A DNA stretch of 64,000 nt, taken from the NCBI RefSeq assembly GCF_000720325.1, contig NZ_JOJM01000008.1, positions 124,001-188,000 of the forward strand, in the 5' to 3' direction. The notes beneath the pieces were generated by a model that saw only the letters and a program-made list of their open reading frames with translations, did not search any database and was not told the origin of the DNA. Shown here one piece after another: positions 58,400 through 64,000 of the stretch (the stretch's first letter is position 1; every line of letters begins with the position of its first letter). The stretch comes from Streptomyces sp. NRRL B-1347. Lineage in GTDB: Bacteria > Actinomycetota > Actinomycetes > Streptomycetales > Streptomycetaceae. The translations under genes and the position numbers were made by a program.

Positions 58400-59467
58400 G
58401 TGAAGAAGACCTCGACGCGTCTCGCTGACGGTCGTGAGCTCATCTACTACGACGTACGCGACGACACCGTCCGCGCCGCCCCCGACCGGCGCCCCCTCGA
58501 CGCCGTCGCCACCACCGCGGAGATCCGCCGGGACCCCCTCCTCGGCGACAGCGTCGCGATCGCCTCCCACCGCCAGGGCCGCACCTACCACCCCCCGGCC
58601 GACCAGTGCCCCCTGTGCCCCTCCACCGCCGAGCGGCCCACCGAGATCCCCGAGCCGGCGTACGACGTCGTGGTCTTCGAGAACCGCTTCCCGTCCCTCG
58701 CGGGCGACGCGGGCCGCTGCGAGGTCGTCTGCTTCACCTCCGACCACACGCTGTCCTTCGCCGACCTCACCGAGGAGCAGGCCGGGCTCGTCCTGGAGGC
58801 CTGGACCGACCGCACCGCCGAACTGTCCCACCTGCCCGCCGTCCAGCAGGTGTTCTGCTTCGAGAACCGCGGCGCGGAGATCGGCGTGACCCTCGGCCAC
58901 CCGCACGGCCAGATCTACGCCTACCCCTTCGTGACCCCCCGCACGGCCCTGATGCTGCGCTCCCTTTCCGCGCACAAGAAGGCCACCGGCGGCCGCAACC
59001 TCTTCGACGACGTCCTCGCCGACGAGCGCGCGGGCGAACGCGTCGTCCTGGACGCCGCGCACTGGGTGGCCTTCGTGCCGCACGCCGCGCACTGGCCCTA
59101 CGAGGTGCACCTCTACCCCAAGCGCCGCGTCCCCGACCTGCTCGGCCTCGACGAGGCGGCGCGCGCCGAGTTCCCCGGCGTCTATCTGGAGCTGCTCAAG
59201 CGGTTCGACCGGATCTTCGACACGGACGGGTCCCCGACCCCCTACATCGCCGCCTGGCACCAGGCGCCCTTCGCCGCGCCCGGCGCCTACACCGCGTACG
59301 ACGGCGTCAATCGCGACGACTTCGCACTCCACCTCGAGCTTTTCACCATTCGCCGCACTTCGGGCAAGCTGAAGTTCCTCGCGGGTTCCGAATCCGGCAT
59401 GAGTGTGTTCATCAATGACGTGCCGCCGGAGGCCGCGGCCGAGCGACTGCGAGAGGTAGCGAGTTGA
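58400..59467 (+). CDS. galT: Galactose-1-phosphate uridylyltransferase
   Basis: 355 residues. [14 protein letters not shown] region, zinc motif CPLCPS near residue 72, [13 protein letters not shown], and the active site [14 protein letters not shown] with the HPH motif, whose second histidine becomes uridylylated. [23 protein letters not shown] follows. It exchanges UMP between UDP-glucose and galactose-1-phosphate. GTG 58400, GAGGAG upstream. First gene of galTEK. The stop overlaps the galE ATG. Confidence 0.95.
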   Translation: MKKTSTRLADGRELIYYDVRDDTVRAAPDRRPLDAVATTAEIRRDPLLGDSVAIASHRQGRTYHPPADQCPLCPSTAERPTEIPEPAYDVVVFENRFPSLAGDAGRCEVVCFTSDHTLSFADLTEEQAGLVLEAWTDRTAELSHLPAVQQVFCFENRGAEIGVTLGHPHGQIYAYPFVTPRTALMLRSLSAHKKATGGRNLFDDVLADERAGERVVLDAAHWVAFVPHAAHWPYEVHLYPKRRVPDLLGLDEAARAEFPGVYLELLKRFDRIFDTDGSPTPYIAAWHQAPFAAPGAYTAYDGVNRDDFALHLELFTIRRTSGKLKFLAGSESGMSVFINDVPPEAAAERLREVAS

Positions 59468-60426
59468 TGAGTGCGAAGTACCTGGTCACGGGCGGCGCGG
59501 GCTATGTCGGCAGCGTCGTCGCACAGCATCTGATCGAGGCCGGGCACGAGGTCACGGTCCTCGACAACCTCTCCACGGGCTTCCGCGAGGGCGTCCCCGC
59601 GGGCGCCACGTTCATCGAGGGCGACATCCGCGATGCCGCCAAGTGGCTGGATTCCTCGTACGCGGCCGTCCTGCACTTCGCCGCCTTCTCCCAGGTCGGC
59701 GAGTCCGTCGCGAAGCCCGAGAAGTACTGGGACAACAACGTCGGCGGCACCATGGCCCTGCTCGCCGCCATGCGCGACGCCCACGTGCGCACCCTCGTCT
59801 TCTCCTCCACCGCCGCGACCTACGGCGAACCGGTGAGCACCCCCATCAAGGAGACCGACCCGACCGCCCCGACCTCCCCCTACGGCGCCTCCAAACTCGC
59901 CGTCGACCACATGATCACGGGCGAGGCGAAGGCCCACGGCCTGGGCGCGGTCTCCCTGCGCTACTTCAACGTGGCGGGCGCCTATGGCGAGTTCGGCGAG
60001 CGCCACGACCCCGAGTCGCACCTCATCCCGCTCGTCCTCCAGGTCGCCCAGGGCAGGCGCGAGGCGATCTCGGTCTTCGGCGACGACTACGCGACCCCCG
60101 ACGGCACCTGCGTCCGCGACTACATCCACGTCGCCGACCTCGCCGAAGCCCATCTGCGCGCCCTCGACGCCGCCACGCCGGGCGAACACCTCATCTGCAA
60201 CCTCGGCAACGGCAGCGGCTTCTCCGTGCGCGAGGTCATCGAGACCGTCCGCCAGGTGACCGGGCACCCGATCCCCGAGGTCGTCGCCGCCCGCAGGGGC
60301 GGCGACCCGGCGGTCCTCGTCGCCTCCGCCGCCACCGCCCACGAGCGCCTCGGCTGGCGGCCCGCCCGCGCCGACCTCGCGGGCATCGTCGCCGACGCCT
60401 GGGCTTTCGCCCAGCGAAAGGGGTAA
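59467..60426 (+). CDS. galE: UDP-glucose 4-epimerase
   Basis: 319 residues. NAD-binding [53 protein letters not shown], catalytic Tyr/Lys in [11 protein letters not shown], and the nucleotide-sugar loop [27 protein letters not shown] 59467 overlaps the galT TGA (TGATG). A TTG at 59464 is in frame one codon earlier. Supplies UDP-glucose/UDP-galactose balance together with galU of this window. Confidence 0.95.
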   Translation: MSAKYLVTGGAGYVGSVVAQHLIEAGHEVTVLDNLSTGFREGVPAGATFIEGDIRDAAKWLDSSYAAVLHFAAFSQVGESVAKPEKYWDNNVGGTMALLAAMRDAHVRTLVFSSTAATYGEPVSTPIKETDPTAPTSPYGASKLAVDHMITGEAKAHGLGAVSLRYFNVAGAYGEFGERHDPESHLIPLVLQVAQGRREAISVFGDDYATPDGTCVRDYIHVADLAEAHLRALDAATPGEHLICNLGNGSGFSVREVIETVRQVTGHPIPEVVAARRGGDPAVLVASAATAHERLGWRPARADLAGIVADAWAFAQRKG

Positions 60427-60433
60427 CCGATCC

Positions 60434-61579
60434 ATGTCCGTCGCCGAGGAGTTCACCGCCCTCTACGGATACGAGCCCGCCGGGGTGTGGGCGGCACCGG
60501 GCCGCGTCAACCTCATCGGCGAGTACACGGACTTCAACGAGGGCTTCGTGATGCCGCTCGCCCTGCCGCACACGGCGGTGGCCGCGGTCGCCCGCCGCGA
60601 CGACGGGATCCTGCGGCTGCACTCCGCCGACGTCGAAGGACCCGTCGTCGAGCTCGCCGCGGCCGGCCTCGAACCGCTCTGCGACAGCGGCGGCTGGGCC
60701 GCCTACCCCGCGGGCGTCGTCTGGGCGCTGCGCGCGGCCGGACACCCGGTCGGCGGCGCGGATCTGCACCTGGCCTCCACGGTGCCGACCGGGGCGGGCC
60801 TGTCCTCCTCGGCGGCCCTGGAGGTGGTCACGGCGCTCGCCCTGAACGACCTCTACCAACTCGGCCTGTCCCGGCGCGAGTTGGCGCTCCTCGCCCAGCG
60901 CGCCGAGAACGCCTTCGTGGGCGTGCCCTGCGGCGTCATGGACCAGATGGCCGCCGCCGTCTGCGAGCCCGGACACGTCCTGCACCTCGACTGCCGCGAC
61001 CTGTCCGTGCGCCAGGTCCCCTTCGACCTCGCCGCGCACGGCCTGCGCCTGCTCGTCGTCGACACGCGCGTGCAGCACGAGCTGGGCGACGGGGCGTACG
61101 CGAAGCGGCGCGCGGGCTGCGAGGCAGGGGCGCGCGCGCTCGGCGTCTCCCACCTGCGGGACGTCCCGTACGCCGAACTCTCCGCGGCCCTCGACCGCTT
61201 GACCGACGACCGCGTCCGCCGCTACGTCCGGCACGTCGTCTCCGACGACCACCGCGTCGAGCGGGTCGGGGCCCTCCTCGACGCGGGCGACGTGCGCGGC
61301 ATCGGCCCCGTCCTCACCGAAGGCCATGCCTCCCTCCGGGACGACCTGCGCATCTCCTGCCCCGAACTCGACCTCGCCGTCGAGACGGCGTGCGGGGCGG
61401 GGGCGCTGGGCGCGCGCATGACCGGGGGCGGGTTCGGCGGCTCCGCGGTCGTCCTCGCGGAGGCGGCGGACACGGAGGCGCTCACGAAGGCCCTCCACAC
61501 CGCGTTCACCCGCGCGGGCCACCCCGAGCCCCGCGTCTTCGAGGCCGAGCCGTCACGGGGGGCCCACCGGGTGGCCTGA
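60434..61579 (+). CDS. galK: Galactokinase
   Basis: 381 residues, GHMP kinase. Galactokinase signature PGRVNLIGEYTDFNEGFVMPLAL at residues 24-45, ATP loop VPTGAGLSSSAALEVVTALAL, GVPCGVMDQMAAAV with the catalytic Asp, and C-terminal MTGGGFGGSAVVL. Phosphorylates galactose with ATP. ATG 60434, 7 bp after galE. Confidence 0.95.
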   Translation: MSVAEEFTALYGYEPAGVWAAPGRVNLIGEYTDFNEGFVMPLALPHTAVAAVARRDDGILRLHSADVEGPVVELAAAGLEPLCDSGGWAAYPAGVVWALRAAGHPVGGADLHLASTVPTGAGLSSSAALEVVTALALNDLYQLGLSRRELALLAQRAENAFVGVPCGVMDQMAAAVCEPGHVLHLDCRDLSVRQVPFDLAAHGLRLLVVDTRVQHELGDGAYAKRRAGCEAGARALGVSHLRDVPYAELSAALDRLTDDRVRRYVRHVVSDDHRVERVGALLDAGDVRGIGPVLTEGHASLRDDLRISCPELDLAVETACGAGALGARMTGGGFGGSAVVLAEAADTEALTKALHTAFTRAGHPEPRVFEAEPSRGAHRVA

Positions 61580-61604
61580 CCCTCGCGACCCTGCTTGATC
61601 TTTC

Positions 61605-61674
61605 AGCCTCTCCGGCGTTTGAGGAGCGGGGTCTGGGGCGGAGCCCCAGGTCGGGAAGGGGCGGGTCAGGGGCG
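61605..61674 (+). repeat. Intergenic repeat type A with terminator hairpin
   Basis: Core AGCCTCTCCGGCGTTTGAGG, hairpin CTGGGGC-GGA-GCCCCAG (61633-61649), then 24 bases (61651-61674) identical to 56122-56145. It lies after galK and before a convergent GNAT gene and can terminate both. Confidence 0.65.
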
Positions 61675-61685
61675 CCCCGCGAAGG

Positions 61686-62129
61686 TCAGCCCAAGCGCTT
61701 CGTCAGGGTGTACTCCGTGGCGCCCTCGGGGTAGTCGGGGATGGCGCACACGACTGCGTAGCCCTGCTTCTCGTAGAACGCCGGAGCCTGGAAGTCCCAC
61801 GTCTCCAGACGGGAGTTGCGGCAGCCACGCTCCGCCCGAGCCACCGCCTCCGCCCGCGCGAGCAACCGCCCCCCGAGCCCCGCGCCGCGCGCGCCCGGCG
61901 CGACCCAGAGCAGGGCCACGTGCAGCCACCCCGCCCACGTGTGCCCGGACAGGCCCCCGACCAGCGCGTCGCCGTCCCCCAACGCCCAGATCCCGAGCGG
62001 CACTTCCCGCTCGGCAGGGGTCCCCCGCATCGCCCGCAGCACGGGTGAGGCGTCCGTATTGGCCGTCCGCAGCCGCGCCCGAAGCAGACGAAGCCGTTCT
62101 TTGTCGACTCCTGTCTCAATACGAAACAT
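61686..62129 (-). CDS. GNAT family N-acetyltransferase
   Basis: 147 residues. MFRIETGVDKERLRLLRARLRTAN at the start, then VALLWVAPGARGAGLGGRLLARAEAVARAERGC (acetyl-CoA motif A, R-G-A-G-L-G) and LETWDFQAPAFYEKQGYAVVCAIPDYPEG (motif B). ATG 62129 is chosen because GGTGAG lies just upstream. ATG 62141 is also in frame. Substrate unknown. Confidence 0.85.
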   Translation of the reverse strand: MFRIETGVDKERLRLLRARLRTANTDASPVLRAMRGTPAEREVPLGIWALGDGDALVGGLSGHTWAGWLHVALLWVAPGARGAGLGGRLLARAEAVARAERGCRNSRLETWDFQAPAFYEKQGYAVVCAIPDYPEGATEYTLTKRLG

Positions 62130-62376
62130 ACGGCTCACCATAAACGCGCCGGACAATCAGTTCTGCAAATCCACTTCCGCTCCGGGCCCCCGTCCGTACT
62201 CTGAAGGGCAGCGCCGGTGGGGGCCGGCGCCGTTCAGGGGGCGAGACAGTCGGGTACGACGCCCGGCCTGGGGGTGGCAGTCACAGCACGGCGGCGGCCG
62301 TGCGGCTGCGGTGCTCCCTCATGCCGGGCGCCGTATCCGCACTTGGTCCACCGTCCTCCAGCCTGTGGGGGTTTCC

Positions 62377-63156
62377 GTGGTTCGAATCCGAGTCCTGGTC
62401 GTCGACGACCATCGCATCTTCGCCGAGTCGCTCGCGGCCGCGCTCGCCGCCGAGCCCGACGTGGACGTGTCCGCCGCGGGCAGCGGCCCGGCGGCGCTGC
62501 GCTGCCTTGACCGTGCGGCCGCCGAAGGCCGCAGATACGACGTGCTGCTCGTGGACGCCGACCTCGGCGGCACCGCACCCGCGCTGCACAGTGCGGCCCG
62601 CCCGGCGGTACCGGTGCACGACGGCCAGGCGGACGGGCTCGTGGACGGCATCTCCCTGGTCACGGGGGTGCGTTCGGCACAGCCCGCCGTGCGGACCGTC
62701 GTCCTCGCGGAGAAGGACGACCCGCGCCGCGCCGCACTCGCGCTCCAGGCCGGGGCCTCGGGCTGGGTGGCGAAGGACTGTTCGCTCTCCCGGCTGCTCA
62801 CCGTCATCCGCGGCGTGCTGCGGGACGAGACGCATCTGCCGCCCGCCCTGCTCACCGGCGTACTGCGCGAACTGACCGCGGCCCGCAAGCACCGCACGGA
62901 GAGCGAGCGGCTCGTGGAGTCCCTGACGCCGCGCGAACGCGAGGTGCTGCGCTGCATGGTCGCGGGCCTCGGCCGCAAGGCCGTCGCGGAACGCCTCTTC
63001 CTGTCCCCGCACACGGTCCGCACCCATATGCAGAACGTGCTCGGCAAGCTCGGCGTGCACTCCACGCTCGCCGCCGTCGCCCTGGCCCGCAGGGCCGGCG
63101 TCGGCCCGGTCGACCTAGCCGGGGATGTTGTCGAACGGGGCGGTCAACTGGCGTAG
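62377..63156 (+). CDS. Orphan LuxR/NarL-type response regulator
   Basis: 259 residues. Receiver IRVLVVDDHRIFAESLAAAL, phosphorylatable Asp probably present in YDVLLVDADLGG, Lys in SGWVAKDCS, but Thr/Ser replaced in VVLAEKD. HTH: SLTPREREVLRCMVAGLGRKAVAERLFLSPHTVRTHMQNVLGKLGVHSTLAAVALA. No kinase gene near. GTG 62377 (GGGGG upstream) gives VVRIRVLVVDD. The last 42 bp overlap the 3' end of the convergent MarR gene. Confidence 0.87.
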   Translation: MVRIRVLVVDDHRIFAESLAAALAAEPDVDVSAAGSGPAALRCLDRAAAEGRRYDVLLVDADLGGTAPALHSAARPAVPVHDGQADGLVDGISLVTGVRSAQPAVRTVVLAEKDDPRRAALALQAGASGWVAKDCSLSRLLTVIRGVLRDETHLPPALLTGVLRELTAARKHRTESERLVESLTPREREVLRCMVAGLGRKAVAERLFLSPHTVRTHMQNVLGKLGVHSTLAAVALARRAGVGPVDLAGDVVERGGQLA

Positions 63157-63612
63157 CAGCACGGCCAGTTCACCGCGCTGGGCGCGCGACAGCTCGCCGA
63201 GGATCGCCCGCTCCTGCTCAAGCAGGCCCGCCAGAGCCTGATCGGCGCGGTCGCGGCCCTCGTCGGTGAGCCGTACGAGCACGCCCCGGCGGTCGCTCGG
63301 ATCGGGCAGGCGCTCGACGAGGCCCTTCTTGGTGAGCCGGTCGATGCGGTTCGTCATCGTGCCGGAGGTCACCAGGGTCTGGGTGAGGAGCTGGCCGGGG
63401 GACAGCTGATAGGGCGCGCCCGCGCGCCGCAGCGACGTCAGTACGTCGAACTCCCAGGGCTCCAGCTCGTGCTCGGAGAACGCCAGTCGACGCGCCCTGT
63501 CGAGGTGGCGCGCCAGCCTGCTCACGCGGCTCAGCACCTCGAGCGGTTCCACGTCGAGGTCAGGGCGCTCCCGGCGCCACGCAGCGACCAGCCGGTCGAC
63601 CTCGTCCTCCAT
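63115..63612 (-). CDS. MarR family transcriptional regulator
   Basis: 165 residues. EDEVDRLVAAWRRERPDLDVEPLEVLSRVSRLARHLDRARR at the N-terminus, then winged helix: LEPWEFDVLTSLRRAGAPYQLSPGQLLTQTLVTSGTMTNRIDRLTKKGLVERLPDPSDRRGVLVRLTDEGR. No N-terminal cysteine of OhrR type is evident in the helix 1 region. ATG 63612. A perfect palindrome lies 36 bp upstream. Its stop lies inside the end of the convergent response regulator gene. Confidence 0.9.
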   Translation of the reverse strand: MEDEVDRLVAAWRRERPDLDVEPLEVLSRVSRLARHLDRARRLAFSEHELEPWEFDVLTSLRRAGAPYQLSPGQLLTQTLVTSGTMTNRIDRLTKKGLVERLPDPSDRRGVLVRLTDEGRDRADQALAGLLEQERAILGELSRAQRGELAVLLRQLTAPFDNIPG

Positions 63613-63926
63613 GACGATCAGTGTAGGGGGTCTGTCGACATGAAGTCTCTTGACGTCAAGATAGTCATGGGGTGAGGATGGCGGCGACCGATCGGCACGC
63701 CCTGTCCGTACGGGGCGGCCGCACGGCGTGCGTCCGCACGCCCCCGGTGCCGCGCGCCCCGCGCCGCCCCGGGCCGCGCCGACGTCCGCCGCCGCGCCCC
63801 ACCCGTACGGCCCCGCCCGTCCGCACGCCCGCATGCACGTACGTCCCGCACATCAGGGGCACCTGACGCCCCGCGCGCCCGGCGTACGTCCGCATGCACG
63901 CCCGTGCGCCGCAGAGGAGCCCCCTC
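63613..63926. other. Intergenic region between marR and the methyltransferase gene
   Basis: 314 bp, very C- and G-rich with many CGTAC and CCGCAC units (63690-63910). No coding frame fits. The MarR palindrome is near its left end. Confidence 0.4.
63648..63661. promoter_or_regulatory. MarR operator candidate
   Basis: TCTTGACGTCAAGA is a perfect 14-bp palindrome 36-49 bp upstream of the marR ATG. It can control marR itself and the rightward gene. Confidence 0.6.
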
Positions 63927-64000
63927 ATGCCGTCCACGCCGTCCCCCGCCTCTCCCACCTGGGACCCCAACCAGTACCTGCGCCACGCGGGCCACCGCAA
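63927..64000 (+). CDS. tam: Trans-aconitate 2-methyltransferase, N-terminal fragment (continues past window)
   Basis: Only 24 codons are visible: MPSTPSPASP, then TWDPNQYLRHAGHRK. W-D-P-x-Q-Y-L-R-x-A-x-H-R is the characteristic opening of Tam, an S-adenosylmethionine enzyme that methylates trans-aconitate, an aconitase inhibitor. AGAGGAG at 63913-63919 supports ATG 63927. The methyltransferase core is outside the window, so the call rests on this motif alone. Confidence 0.65.
   Translation, partial: MPSTPSPASPTWDPNQYLRHAGHR

Noticed and set aside
63672..63866. Short plus-strand frame of 64 codons before the methyltransferase gene
   Set aside because: Translation is almost only Arg, Pro and Thr, without ribosome binding site. 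Result of the CCGCAC/CGTAC-rich composition.

Overview
The window is chromosomal core DNA of a high-GC filamentous actinobacterium, almost certainly Streptomyces. Overall GC is very high, third codon positions are nearly all G or C, and GTG starts with GTGA stop/start overlaps are common. Marker genes include SepX, an SsgA-like protein, a TipAL-type MerR regulator, a galTEK operon with a divergent symporter, and the gene order pmt-rsmI-tatD-rpf-ksgA-ispE-ABC-F.

Layout. 1-7152: the end of a penicillin-acylase-family gene, a divergent 5-formyl-THF cyclo-ligase, then galU, moeA/glp, moaC, mog and a rimJ-like acetyltransferase, followed by sepX. 7267-7340: tRNA-Ala(CGC). 7341-12754: a decayed island of about 5.4 kb with five broken transposase genes, a sedolisin-type (S53) lipoprotein peptidase and an SDR oxidoreductase. 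12855-18913: an ECF41-type sigma factor divergent from an azoreductase-like flavoprotein, a lipoprotein plus orphan sensor kinase, an acetyltransferase, exonuclease III and a Tat-exported DUF6528-like protein. 18951-23184: a MerR regulator divergent from a translationally coupled Baeyer-Villiger monooxygenase, hydrolase and SDR operon. 23386-30093: a small CsbD-like protein, tricorn protease, and a TetR regulator with an MMPL exporter. 30109-33330: an SsgE-like protein and an ECF-type metal transporter (CbiMQO/NikMQO) with a Nur-like box upstream. 33367-42807: serine hydrolase, EamA transporter, two tandem MecA_N-type penicillin-binding proteins, a membrane-anchored protein of unknown function, a polysaccharide deacetylase and a protein O-mannosyltransferase. 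42870-51088: RsmI, a zinc-ribbon protein, TatD, an RpfB-like factor, KsgA, IspE and an ABC-F ATPase. 51235-55057: two tandem membrane-anchored beta-propeller proteins. 55336-64000: an orphan response regulator, a galactose-type symporter divergent from galTEK, a GNAT, a second orphan response regulator, a MarR regulator and the first codons of a trans-aconitate methyltransferase.

Themes. Several blocks serve the cell envelope and division: SepX with its gephyrin-like partner gene, the SsgE-like protein, two PBPs, Pmt, deacetylase, RpfB and GalU. The most rewarding observations are the Glp/SepX linkage, the Nur-like box that points to nickel for the metal transporter, an ECF41-type promoter in front of the ECF gene, the tRNA-associated island with its rearranged IS ends, and the operator-like palindromes at four regulator loci. 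All assignments come from reading the sequence. No database search was run.
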